This document shows, piece by piece, positions 1 to 6,753 of a DNA stretch of 13,150 nucleotides; positions within the stretch are counted from its first letter, which is position 1; the number at the start of each line of letters is the position of its first letter. Under the pieces are notes generated by a model. The model searched no databases, was not told the origin of the DNA, and saw nothing but the letters and a program-made list of their open reading frames with translations. The stretch covers positions 1 through 13,150 of the forward strand of contig CAYFUW010000058.1 in assembly GCA_964346495.1 (NCBI GenBank), given 5' to 3'. A program made the translations under genes and the position numbers. The DNA is from JBGZFC01 sp964346495 (lineage in GTDB: Bacteria > Bacteroidota > Bacteroidia > Bacteroidales > Dysgonomonadaceae).

Positions 1-52
1 GGCGTATACACGCTTTCCAGGCGTGCCTCTTCAACCACTCGAGCACCTCTCC
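1..52 (-). tRNA. tRNA-Ser (anticodon GGA), 5' part, cut by window edge
   Basis: On the minus strand the sequence begins GGAGAGG (acceptor 5' strand), TG, a D-arm containing CTCGAGTGGTTGAAGAG, and an anticodon arm with stem CACGC/GCGTG around loop CTGGAAA. The anticodon is therefore GGA (serine). The bases after it (TATACGCC) start the long variable arm expected of a class II serine tRNA. The variable arm, T-arm and 3' acceptor strand lie beyond the window. Just upstream, CTCC-GAAA-GGAG (49-60) could form a small GNRA-capped hairpin that uses the first four tRNA bases; this may only matter before 5' processing. No convincing promoter is visible, although TATTTTTG (121-128, minus) fits the TAnnTTTG pattern. 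Confidence 0.93.
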
Positions 53-86
53 TTTCGGAGTTTTAGTGAAATCGGCTGCAAATTAC

Positions 87-120
87 AAAAAAAAAATCAA
101 TTGAGCGCCATTCAGCGCAA
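87..120 (-). terminator. candidate Rho-independent terminator of the tatD operon
   Basis: On the minus strand, downstream of the tatD stop, TTGCGC and GCGC(TC)AA form a short imperfect hairpin (101-120) with a TGAATG loop. It is followed after a few bases by a run of ten T (87-96). The stem is weak, with a two-base bulge, but the T-run is strong and the position between tatD and the tRNA gene is right. Confidence 0.45.
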
Positions 121-189
121 CAAAAATACAGAAATTATCTTTTATATGCTATTTTATACGACAAATATTTATATTATTTCACTTTTTTA

Positions 190-987
190 TTAATTCTTCT
201 TACTTTTTTCACCATTTATTATTCCAAACAGTTGAATTGCATTTCGTGTAGTTTTATGTGCAACTTCCTCCTTACTTACTGAATATATCTGCGCCAGTTT
301 TTCCAATATTTCCACAAGATACGATGGTTCATTTCTCTTACCTCTATATGGCATGGGTGCTAAATAAGGCGAGTCTGTCTCCAAGACTAATCTATCTAAA
401 CTCACATGCCTCAATGTTTCTGTTAAGCCTGAGTTTTTGAATGTTACGACACCATTTATACCAATATAAAAGTTCGCAAGTGGAAGTATAAGTTCCAAAT
501 CATCAACAATGCCTCCAAAGCTGTGAAACACACCAAACAGAGACTCTTGTCCTATTTTTTGTATTGAAGTTACAACCTCAAACAGAGCATCTCTCGAATG
601 AACAGACACAGGCACTTGCATATCCTTACTCCAACTAAGTTGAGTTTCAAAAACCTCAATTTGTTGTTGCTTATACTCCCGGCTCCAATATAAATCGATA
701 CCAATTTCGCCTACAGCCTTGTATTCTGTTTTCTGCAATTCGTTCTCTACACATTGCAACTGCTCTTGCCAGTCATCTTTTACGCTCGTGGGGTGTATTC
801 CCATCATAGGGATAAAAAAATCCGGATAGCGATTAAATGTCTCTTTTAATGCATCAATTGTTGTAGCATCAATATTTGGCAGAAGCACTTTAGTTACGCC
901 ACTTTTCTTTGCTCTCGAAACCACTTCATCTATATCGTTATCGAATTGACAAGCAAACAAATGGGCATGTGTATCTATAATATTCAT
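190..987 (-). CDS. tatD: TatD family metal-dependent DNase
   Basis: A 265-residue protein of the TatD/YcfH amidohydrolase-fold hydrolase family, the usual length. The metal-binding pattern is complete: HAH at residues 7-9, E94 in GEIGID (93-98), H130 in VHSRDA, H155 in VFHSFGG, and D205 in ETDSPYL. The family signature PYRGKRNEP follows at 213-221. Such enzymes are cytoplasmic Mg-dependent 3'-5' exonucleases or DNases linked to DNA repair and DNA clearance; the true substrate of this copy is not known. The gene overlaps the preceding hypothetical gene by four bases (ATGA, 984-987), so the two are probably translationally coupled. The ATG at 987 is the natural start because MNIIDTHAHL puts the first metal motif at the very N-terminus, as in the family. 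Whether it is the TatD, YcfH or YjjV subtype cannot be decided by eye. Confidence 0.93.
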   Translation of the reverse strand: MNIIDTHAHLFACQFDNDIDEVVSRAKKSGVTKVLLPNIDATTIDALKETFNRYPDFFIPMMGIHPTSVKDDWQEQLQCVENELQKTEYKAVGEIGIDLYWSREYKQQQIEVFETQLSWSKDMQVPVSVHSRDALFEVVTSIQKIGQESLFGVFHSFGGIVDDLELILPLANFYIGINGVVTFKNSGLTETLRHVSLDRLVLETDSPYLAPMPYRGKRNEPSYLVEILEKLAQIYSVSKEEVAHKTTRNAIQLFGIINGEKSKKN

Positions 988-1679
988 TGTACTTTTTCGC
1001 CTTTTCTGTAATAATAAACAACTCCATACTCCTTGTTATACTCTAAACGCTGTATAAGTGGATGCATAGAGTTGTAATCTTCTACCTCATTCCAAATTTG
1101 CAGTATTATTTCGTCAACCTCTTTTCTATATTCTGAAATTTCATTAAGGGTTTTATCTGTTGAATTTTTATGGTTCTGCTGGGCAAGATAGCTCTCTTTG
1201 AAAATAGAGTACATTACATTTACTTTTGTAACTCTTGGATTGCTAATTGGCACACCACCTTTGGATATTCTCGTATTTTCCCCATTAATAATTTTGCTTC
1301 CCCACTCCAAAATCTGCTCGTTACTACTTAAGTCGGGAACAATAAAGTCCATGTCTTGCAAGCCATACATCTCTAAAGAGTCTTGTTTTATTTCGGCTCG
1401 CATTACACTCATATACAACACTTGAATGAAGTGCGATATATACATACGGGCACTTTTAGCTTTCTTCTGAAATGTTTTATTAGCTGTCACCTGTATATCA
1501 AGCGTTTGCTGATACTGATTGCGAAGCTTCTCAAATTTTGACACTGCATTTCGTGCTCTCTCTATAACAGCCAAAGAGACAGCTAATTCCTGAAAATCGG
1601 TATTACTTGTCTTTTCAATTGCTTGTTTAAGAGCGCGTATTCTTGCAATATCTGTATTTGGTAACCTTCGATAGGGCAT
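984..1679 (-). CDS. conserved helical protein of unknown function, in operon with tatD
   Basis: I do not recognise a named domain in this 231-residue protein. It has no signal peptide or membrane segment and is predicted to be soluble. It reads as mostly alpha-helical and rich in Gln, Lys and Glu. The N-terminal half (about 5-90) looks like two or three long helices with coiled-coil character. A less charged middle part contains GGVPISNPRVTKVNV (about 141-155). A second helical stretch (about 172-210) leads to a basic, tyrosine-rich C-terminus with the triple Tyr YYY. The opening MPYRRLPNTD, with arginines next to a proline, looks like a conserved N-terminal tag. It lies 42 bases after the polyprenyl synthase gene and overlaps tatD by four bases, so the three are probably one transcription unit. 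The ATG at 1679 follows an A/T-rich leader with no Shine-Dalgarno, normal for this phylum. Confidence 0.8.
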   Translation of the reverse strand: MPYRRLPNTDIARIRALKQAIEKTSNTDFQELAVSLAVIERARNAVSKFEKLRNQYQQTLDIQVTANKTFQKKAKSARMYISHFIQVLYMSVMRAEIKQDSLEMYGLQDMDFIVPDLSSNEQILEWGSKIINGENTRISKGGVPISNPRVTKVNVMYSIFKESYLAQQNHKNSTDKTLNEISEYRKEVDEIILQIWNEVEDYNSMHPLIQRLEYNKEYGVVYYYRKGEKVQ

Positions 1680-1721
1680 GCAACAAATGTTTTAAAAGAG
1701 ATTTTTGGTTACAGAAAATTC

Positions 1722-2699
1722 TTATTTCTCTCTATTGTTAAGATTTTCAGCAAACAAGTACAACTCTTTTTTACGTTCATCGCCAACTTCTATTGAAGAA
1801 AGACAATCTATTGCAGATTGATAGTATTTTTGAACAATATTTTCCGAAACTGCTTTAATACTCAGCTCTTCATATATATTTTTGACAGCTGCAATTTTTT
1901 CAGTTTCATCAAACTCGGTCATTGCTATCCACTTTTCTAACTCTTCGCGTTGTTGGGGATTGGAAATTTCTAATGCTTTTAACAATAAAAAGGTTTTTTT
2001 GTTATTAACAATATCTTCTCCGATTCTCTTTCCAAATGTACTTTGATTACCATACACGTCCAAAATATCATCTTTCAACTGAAAAGCCAACCCAATGTTT
2101 ATTCCATAGTTATATAGCAGGTCTGCATCCGATTCCTTTGCACCGGACAAGATTGCACCTATTTTTAAAGATGAAGCTATAAGTACAGCAGTTTTCAATC
2201 GAATCATTTCTAAATATTCTGACTCGGAAACATTTTCCCGGGTTTCATAATCCATATCTAACTGCTGACCTTTGCATACGTCTATTGCCATATTTGAGAA
2301 GACATTTAATATTTCAGGCAACAAGTTATCAGGCACTTGCGCTATATACTTGTATGCTTCTATCAACATTGCATCGCCCGAAAGTATGGCAATGTTGTTA
2401 TTCCATTTTTTATGTACCGTTGGTTGTCCTCTTCGAGTGTCAGACCTATCCATCAAATCATCATGCAACAGACTGAAATTGTGAAATATTTCAATAGCCA
2501 TTGCAGGCTTTACAGCTTTATTTATGTCGCCTTGAAACAAATCGGCAGCCATAAGAGTCAACAGAGGACGCACTCGTTTACCTCCTATCGACAGAATATA
2601 ATTTATAGGACTGTAAAGATTAATGGGGTCGTTGTCGAACAATATTTCTTCAAAGTTTTTAGCGATAATTTTTTCTAAATCTTGTATGGAATAATGCAT
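1722..2699 (-). CDS. trans-polyprenyl (isoprenyl) diphosphate synthase
   Basis: A 325-residue polyprenyl synthetase, a typical length. It condenses isopentenyl diphosphate onto an allylic diphosphate to make farnesyl, geranylgeranyl or longer prenyl diphosphates for quinones, carrier lipid precursors or carotenoids. Visible motifs are GGKRVRP (39-45), the first aspartate-rich motif DDLMD (80-84) with the RSDTRRG tail, KT at 169-170, and the second aspartate-rich motif DDILD (210-214). The first motif is the plain DDxxD form, without the two-residue insertion of classical bacterial farnesyl synthases. Phe75 sits five residues before it, a position where an aromatic residue limits product length in archaeal-type geranylgeranyl synthases. 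That suggests a short product (C15-C20), but this is inference and the octaprenyl type is not excluded. It is the first gene of a probable operon with the unknown protein and tatD. Confidence 0.92.
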   Translation of the reverse strand: MHYSIQDLEKIIAKNFEEILFDNDPINLYSPINYILSIGGKRVRPLLTLMAADLFQGDINKAVKPAMAIEIFHNFSLLHDDLMDRSDTRRGQPTVHKKWNNNIAILSGDAMLIEAYKYIAQVPDNLLPEILNVFSNMAIDVCKGQQLDMDYETRENVSESEYLEMIRLKTAVLIASSLKIGAILSGAKESDADLLYNYGINIGLAFQLKDDILDVYGNQSTFGKRIGEDIVNNKKTFLLLKALEISNPQQREELEKWIAMTEFDETEKIAAVKNIYEELSIKAVSENIVQKYYQSAIDCLSSIEVGDERKKELYLFAENLNNREK

Positions 2700-2724
2700 A
2701 ATTTTTGTTGTTTATTTTAGAAAT

Positions 2725-2755
2725 AAAAGCTGCTTTCGGATAAAAAGCAGCTTTT
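2725..2755 (-). terminator. terminator after tonB
   Basis: A perfect 12-bp inverted repeat, AAAAGCTGCTTT (2725-2736) and AAAGCAGCTTTT (2744-2755), with a 7-base loop. On the minus strand the stem ends in TTTT followed by ATTT, about 40 bases past the tonB stop. Because it also lies in the leader of the polyprenyl synthase gene, it separates the two transcription units or attenuates read-through between them. Confidence 0.8.
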
Positions 2756-2796
2756 ACTAATAGGTTATAAATTTTAATACTTTATTCAACAGAATG

Positions 2797-3495
2797 TTAG
2801 TTTGCCAAACGGAACAATACAGGAAGAGTATAACGTACCCTTACCGGAACACCACGTTGTTTACCCGGTTTCCATCTTGGCATACCTTGAATAACTCTAA
2901 CAGCTTCTCTGTCCAACGATGGGTCTTGTCCGCGAACAACTTGCACGTCGCTAATGCTACCGTCACGCTCTACAACGAATTGACAAATTACACGACCTTG
3001 AATACCATTTTCTTGTGCAATAACCGGATAGCGAATGTTGTCGTTCAAATATTTCATCAACGCACTCTCTCCTCCAGGGAATTGCGGAGCATCCTCAACA
3101 ACTACGAAAATCTCTTCCGCTACCTCTTCTTGTTTAGGCTTTGGAGGTGGTGGAGCAACATAAGTTTGTACCTGCACTCGCTCTTGACTATCTTCGATGT
3201 CAATTTTAATTCTTGTTTCAACTCTCTCTTCAACAACCTCAATTACTTCAGGTGTTTCAGGTGCTGGTGGAGGTGGAGGTGGAGGTGTTGATTGATCTTG
3301 ACGAGTAATTTCAATTTCCTCCTCCGCGATAACATCAGCTACGATAACACTCTCGTCAAGTTTTTTAGTTGCGGTTGACCATTCAAATGCGAAAAACATA
3401 ACAGCTACACCAACCAACAATCCCATCAGTATTGATGTGGTGATCTGTTTTTCCAGATTCGCCTTTGGTGATTTTTTAATTTTGTCTTTGCTCAT
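2797..3495 (-). CDS. tonB: TonB family energy transducer
   Basis: A 232-residue TonB-type protein. It has a short basic cytoplasmic N-terminus, a single membrane segment at about residues 20-37, and a periplasmic spacer rich in Pro, Glu and Val. The spacer carries a run of seven prolines at 71-77 and PPPP at 115-118. The C-terminal TonB domain (about 140-231) has the usual landmarks: FPGG (139-142), RYP (155-157), GIQGRVICQFVVERDG (164-179) and MPRWKPGKQRGVPV (205-218). With ExbB/ExbD (not in the window) such proteins pass proton-motive force to TonB-dependent outer-membrane receptors, including SusC-type nutrient transporters. It is transcribed alone, with its own terminator, and is divergent from porQ. 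The start at 3495 fits a classic inner-membrane anchor. Which receptors it serves cannot be told. Confidence 0.93.
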   Translation of the reverse strand: MSKDKIKKSPKANLEKQITTSILMGLLVGVAVMFFAFEWSTATKKLDESVIVADVIAEEEIEITRQDQSTPPPPPPPAPETPEVIEVVEERVETRIKIDIEDSQERVQVQTYVAPPPPKPKQEEVAEEIFVVVEDAPQFPGGESALMKYLNDNIRYPVIAQENGIQGRVICQFVVERDGSISDVQVVRGQDPSLDREAVRVIQGMPRWKPGKQRGVPVRVRYTLPVLFRLAN

Positions 3496-3534
3496 TTTAT
3501 TTTTATTTCTTATTTAGTTTATAGACTTTGAGTA

Positions 3535-3542
3535 CAAAATTA
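3535..3542 (-). promoter_or_regulatory. candidate -7 box of tonB
   Basis: On the minus strand this reads TAATTTTG, an exact fit to the Bacteroidota -7 element TAnnTTTG. It lies about 40 bases before the tonB start, giving a short leader. No clean TTTG -33 element is visible at the usual distance, so the call is tentative. Confidence 0.4.
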
Positions 3543-3701
3543 GATATTTTTTTTAAATACCATAATCTTTTCTCGATAAAAATTCAAAAAAAATGACATT
3601 TATCTATATTTAACATTGGATATCGCTAATATCCTCTATTATTTTGACTGAATCCGGAAATAAAGTTTAACGAAAATAGCGAGAAATTGGTATTTTGTAA
3701 T

Positions 3702-3709
3702 TACTTTTG
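3702..3709 (+). promoter_or_regulatory. candidate -7 box of porQ (distal)
   Basis: TACTTTTG matches TAnnTTTG exactly, about 150 bases before the porQ start. A TTG at 3687-3689 is too close to be a standard -33 element. A second exact match, TAGATTTG, lies nearer the gene at 3745-3752; either or both may be used. Confidence 0.35.
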
Positions 3710-3744
3710 TGTTCATTATTATATATACACTACTATTTTCAGAA

Positions 3745-3752
3745 TAGATTTG
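3745..3752 (+). promoter_or_regulatory. candidate -7 box of porQ (proximal)
   Basis: TAGATTTG matches TAnnTTTG and would give a leader of roughly 100 bases. No clear -33 partner is present. Confidence 0.3.
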
Positions 3753-3856
3753 AAAACAGAAAACGGTTTCTCGAGATATTATTAAATAATAATTGAATTG
3801 AATTGACGTTTAGTAAAAAGAAAAGTTTCGGACTTACATAAATATTGAGTTATTAA

Positions 3857-4876
3857 ATGAAAAATTGGTCACTATATATACTCCTTATGATTTTTGCATT
3901 ACAAACCATTGTACCACATAGTTTGAATGCACAAACCGGAGAAAGAGTTTTTGAGTTTCTAAATTTACCAAAATCAACCTATACAGATGCATTAGGTGGA
4001 GTAAATGTATCTTCTGCAAAAAACGATATATCACTCACATTTGATAACCCTGCCCTATTAAACGAGTTTATGCATAATAATATAAGTGCCAATTATATGT
4101 TTTATTTGGCAGATATAGGCTCAGGGAATATTATCTATGGCAGAGCTATCAACGATTTAAGCAACTGGGCGGTAGGTGTAAACTTTATGAATTATGGCAA
4201 ATTCAACGAAACAACTCATGAAAACATAAATCTTGGAACATTTTCGGGCAAAGATATAGCTATTAATGGATTTTATTCGAGACGTCTTTCCGACAGATGG
4301 AGTGGCGGCGTTGGAGCCAAATTTATCTACTCTGCATTTGCCGACTACAACTCAACTGCACTTGGCGTGGATATAGGATTGAGTTACCAAAACTTTGAAA
4401 ATCTGTTTGATTTCGGTGTTGTTGTTTCTAATTTAGGAGCACAAATAAGCACTTATGCAGAGCAACGTGTATCTATGCCATGGAATGTAACTATGGGCTT
4501 TTCAAAAGAGTTGGCACACGCTCCTCTTCGCTTTTCAGTAACAGCTACTCACCTAAACAGATGGAAGTTGTACACTCTAGATCCTGAAAGCAATCTTATA
4601 GAAGAGAATAGTAGTTTTTTCAAAACTTTAATACATCACATGATTCTTGGTGTTGATATTCAACCTACCGATAATTTCTGGCTGGCTCTGGGCTTTAACC
4701 CAAAAAGAGCATCAGATATGCAACTTTTGCAAGGAGGCAGATTGAGTGGTTTCACAATTGGTGCCGGACTGAATGTCAGAAAATTCGGTTTTGGAGTTGC
4801 AGTTTCAAAATGCCACCCTTCGGCTACTACAATGAATTTCAATGTAACTGTAATGCTCGGAGATGATGAGTATTAG
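3857..4876 (+). CDS. porQ: type IX secretion system protein PorQ
   Basis: A 339-residue outer-membrane protein, the length expected of PorQ. It opens with a signal peptide (hydrophobic from residue 5 to about 20, likely cut after LNA, residue 25). The mature start then matches the family: FEFLNLPKSTYTDALGG, followed by a conserved NPALL (64-68). The rest alternates Gly/aromatic beta-strands (VGVNFMNYG, GGVGAKFIYSAF, WLALGFNP, GFTIGAGLNV) as in the OmpP1/FadL-like beta-barrels of PorV/PorQ type. In Porphyromonas, PorQ holds the sortase-complex partner PorZ at the outer membrane, so it acts where type IX cargo is attached to the surface. No other secretion gene is nearby, which is usual because these genes are scattered. 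It is a single-gene unit ending in a strong terminator. Confidence 0.87.
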   Translation: MKNWSLYILLMIFALQTIVPHSLNAQTGERVFEFLNLPKSTYTDALGGVNVSSAKNDISLTFDNPALLNEFMHNNISANYMFYLADIGSGNIIYGRAINDLSNWAVGVNFMNYGKFNETTHENINLGTFSGKDIAINGFYSRRLSDRWSGGVGAKFIYSAFADYNSTALGVDIGLSYQNFENLFDFGVVVSNLGAQISTYAEQRVSMPWNVTMGFSKELAHAPLRFSVTATHLNRWKLYTLDPESNLIEENSSFFKTLIHHMILGVDIQPTDNFWLALGFNPKRASDMQLLQGGRLSGFTIGAGLNVRKFGFGVAVSKCHPSATTMNFNVTVMLGDDEY

Positions 4877-4908
4877 GCACTAATATCAATTAAACAATAC
4901 TAAATAAA

Positions 4909-4940
4909 AAAAGCGGCGAATTTATAAATTTGCCGCTTTT
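4909..4940. terminator. bidirectional terminator between porQ and hpt
   Basis: A 15-bp inverted repeat with one G-T position: AAAAGCGGC plus GAATTT on the left (4909-4923), and AAATTT plus GCCGCTTTT on the right (4926-4940). It has T-runs on one side and A-runs on the other. It lies between the convergent stops of porQ and hpt and can end transcription in both directions. Confidence 0.88.
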
Positions 4941-4967
4941 CATTTTTATATCAAATAGAATAAAAAA

Positions 4968-5507
4968 CTATTCTGTTATCTTGTAAATGTTTTTCAAATT
5001 ACGTCCGTAACCGTCATAATCGAGGCCATAACCCACAATAAAATCGTTAGGTATTTCAAGAGCTACGTAATCTAGTTTTATATCATATTTCAACGCATCA
5101 GGCTTTAGTAAAAGTGTAGCTGTTTTTATCTCTTTCGGATTACGCTTTTCCAATTGCGCCATCAATTTTAGCATTGTATTGCCTGAGTCAACAATATCTT
5201 CTACAATAACAACTGTGCGACCTTCAATATCTTCAGTCAATCCGATTACCTCTTGTACGTTCTCGGTTGACTTCAATCCTTGATAAGATGCTAAACGAAT
5301 AAAACTTATTTCGCACGGAACCGACATCTCTTTCATCAGTTCACCCATAAACATAAAAGCACCGTTTAGAACTGCTAAAAATAGCGGATCTTTACCTTTC
5401 AAATCACTATTCATCTGTGTAGCAATAGCCTTAACAGCATTCTGTATGTCTTGAAAATCGATAAATTGCTCGAAGCGTTTATCTTTAATTTGTACTATTT
5501 CTTTCAT
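4968..5507 (-). CDS. hpt: hypoxanthine phosphoribosyltransferase
   Basis: A 179-residue purine salvage enzyme of the cytoplasm. It joins hypoxanthine (often also guanine) to PRPP, giving IMP or GMP. The PRPP-binding loop is IVEDIVDSGNT (101-111). RLASYQG (71-77) is a conserved catalytic-loop segment, and the purine-contact region is NDFIVGYGLDYDGYGRNL (154-171), where F/I-V-G-Y-G-L-D-Y is typical of bacterial HPRT. I use the ATG at 5507 (MKEIVQIKDKRF). An in-frame ATG seven codons earlier (5528) lies inside the promoter-like box TATTTTTG at 5526-5533, so it would sit upstream of the transcript. The family also begins at this shorter start. The gene is preceded by a 300-base repeat-bearing spacer and ends at the terminator shared with porQ. 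Confidence 0.93.
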   Translation of the reverse strand: MKEIVQIKDKRFEQFIDFQDIQNAVKAIATQMNSDLKGKDPLFLAVLNGAFMFMGELMKEMSVPCEISFIRLASYQGLKSTENVQEVIGLTEDIEGRTVVIVEDIVDSGNTMLKLMAQLEKRNPKEIKTATLLLKPDALKYDIKLDYVALEIPNDFIVGYGLDYDGYGRNLKNIYKITE

Positions 5508-5525
5508 TTTTACTGCTTTTAGGTG

Positions 5526-5533
5526 CAAAAATA
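5526..5533 (-). promoter_or_regulatory. candidate promoter of hpt
   Basis: On the minus strand TATTTTTG matches TAnnTTTG, with TTTG at 5549-5552 upstream as a possible -33 element. The spacing is 15 bases, slightly short. Transcription would start near 5520, a few bases before the ATG at 5507, which supports the short hpt start. Confidence 0.45.
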
Positions 5534-5617
5534 CTATTTTTATTTTGACAAATAAAGAAAAGTTATTTACTTTTTTTATTTATTGTGGTTTTATTACTGA
5601 CTAACTTATGATTATCA

Positions 5618-5790
5618 CGCAAAGAGCGTAAAGTTTTCCGCAAAGATTGTAGAGACGGAGCATGCTCCGTCTCTACCGTGTCTGTGCCGGAGGGATTTGC
5701 AATCCCGACGTTAAGCGTCTGCAATATAAATTTCTCCTTTCCTTCAAAAAAACATAAACAAAAAGCCAATAGCCAATGGCTAAAAGCTAA
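5618..5790. repeat. cluster of dispersed-repeat fragments between hpt and trmN6
   Basis: The spacer is a mosaic of short repeat types. CGCAAAG-like units occur at 5618-5624, 5626-5633 and 5639-5645. A perfect 28-bp palindrome lies at 5649-5676 (GTAGAGACG...CGTCTCTAC). A 22-base element at 5688-5709 has a GGGATT/AATCCC hairpin; its exact reverse complement recurs at 9398-9419 and a diverged copy at 10155-10176. AGCCAATAGCCAATGGC-type repeats run from about 5763 to 5805. No gene fits here. Confidence 0.75.
5649..5676. repeat. 28-bp perfect palindrome
   Basis: The half-site GTAGAGACGGAGCA is followed directly by its reverse complement, making a perfect cruciform or hairpin sequence. A degenerate relative lies at 10434-10457. 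It has no T-tail and belongs to a dispersed palindromic repeat class rather than being a terminator. Confidence 0.85.
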
Positions 5791-5807
5791 TTACCAACAG
5801 CCAATTA

Positions 5808-6524
5808 TCACAAATTCAGATAAAAATCTTTCACAAGTCTCTCATACTCTTCAGAATATTTGTGTCTTTCTATTTCTATTACTAATTCTTCGGGAATAAT
5901 ATTCGATGAAGAAAATCTCGAAAACTCCAACAACACCCGCTTAGGCGAACTTGTTGGAGTAGGCAAAACCACAGTTTCGCGACTAACAAAAAGGTCGTTT
6001 AACATTGCCTCTTCCACTAGAGCATTACGCTGTGTTATCGGATAGATAATTGATAGCTTTCCGTTTTCTGAAAAAAGCAATTTGGCAGCTTTAAAAATCT
6101 CTTCATAAGGCATAGAAAAAGCGTGTCGTGCATCGGCTCTGGCTCTATCGGGAGACAGCAAACCATCGGCAAAGAAAGGCGGATTAGTAACAATAGCATC
6201 AAAGCGCTGTGTACAACAATCCAGGAAATATTGTAACGATTTGTTTATAATCTCTATTCGATTTCGAAAAATTGAATTTTCAACATTTTCACGAGCCTCG
6301 TCCACAGCATCGGCATCAATATCAATAGCTGTTATAATGGCTTTGGGATTTCGCTGAGCTACCATCAATGCAATTAGTCCACATCCTGTGCCAATATCTA
6401 AAACAGTTTGACAGTTGTCAACATTAGCCCATGCTCCCAACAAAACACCATCTGTTCCCACTTTCATACCACATCGGCTATGGGAAACAGAAAACTGCTT
6501 AAATTTAAAATATGAACCGCTCAT
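5808..6524 (-). CDS. trmN6: tRNA1(Val) (adenine(37)-N6)-methyltransferase
   Basis: A 238-residue SAM-dependent methyltransferase of the YfiC/TrmN6 family, the usual length. The N-terminus FKFKQFSVSHSRCGMKVGTDGVLLGAW (6-32) is diagnostic for the family. The SAM-binding motif I is VLDIGTGCGLIAL (41-53), motif II contains ITAIDID (64-70), and the N6-adenine catalytic motif is NPPF (114-117). The C-terminus has a short strand-rich cap including PKRVLLEF (194-201). The enzyme modifies A37 next to the anticodon of tRNA1(Val) in E. coli; the substrate here is assumed the same. The gene is divergent from lon and followed by the repeat-bearing spacer before hpt. The start at 6524 (MSGSYFKFKQF) fits the family, which begins just before the F-x-F-x-Q-F segment. 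Confidence 0.92.
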   Translation of the reverse strand: MSGSYFKFKQFSVSHSRCGMKVGTDGVLLGAWANVDNCQTVLDIGTGCGLIALMVAQRNPKAIITAIDIDADAVDEARENVENSIFRNRIEIINKSLQYFLDCCTQRFDAIVTNPPFFADGLLSPDRARADARHAFSMPYEEIFKAAKLLFSENGKLSIIYPITQRNALVEEAMLNDLFVSRETVVLPTPTSSPKRVLLEFSRFSSSNIIPEELVIEIERHKYSEEYERLVKDFYLNL

Positions 6525-6753
6525 TACACTATTTTTTATACCTTCGTATTATATTCTGCAAAGTAATAGGTTTTTCACAAAAAAAGCAATCTGCATTTAT
6601 TCATTGTGAAAGTCTTTTTGCAAAAGTTTTTATTTTTACTGCAAACAGGAGATTTATTATACTTTGGCACGAATATTGAAGTATCTATTATTCATTAATT
6701 GTTTAAACTTTTTGCGTGATTACAAGAAATAAAACGCAATATTACTTATTAAT
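6525..6753. other. divergent intergenic region between trmN6 and lon
   Basis: This 229-base AT-rich spacer must hold two divergent promoters. Near-matches to the Bacteroidota -7 box with one base fewer between TA and TTTG lie on each strand: TACTTTG at 6559-6565 (minus, toward trmN6) and at 6660-6666 (plus, toward lon). No heat-shock CIRCE-like inverted repeat is visible before lon. Confidence 0.45.

Larger units (their letters stand above)
3496..3856. other. divergent intergenic region between tonB and porQ
   Basis: This 361-base, very AT-rich stretch has no plausible gene. It must hold the promoters of tonB (leftward) and porQ (rightward); candidate TAnnTTTG boxes are listed separately. 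I see no strong inverted repeat or riboswitch-like structure. The A/T-run character and the long leader before porQ leave room for regulator binding. Confidence 0.7.

Noticed and set aside
2794..3291. 165-codon plus-strand ORF opposite tonB
   Set aside because: It arises from the reverse complement of the proline-rich and TonB domains; the minus-strand protein is a clear TonB family member.
5508..5528. Upstream in-frame ATG adding seven residues (MHLKAVK) to hpt
   Set aside because: That ATG lies inside the TATTTTTG promoter-like box, so it would not be on the transcript; the family starts at the downstream Met.
5618..5805. CRISPR array
   Set aside because: The repeats differ in type and spacing, there are no uniform spacers, and no cas gene is near.
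5563..5899. ORFs on both strands across the hpt-trmN6 spacer
   Set aside because: They cross the palindrome and repeat units and partly shadow trmN6; no protein-like composition.
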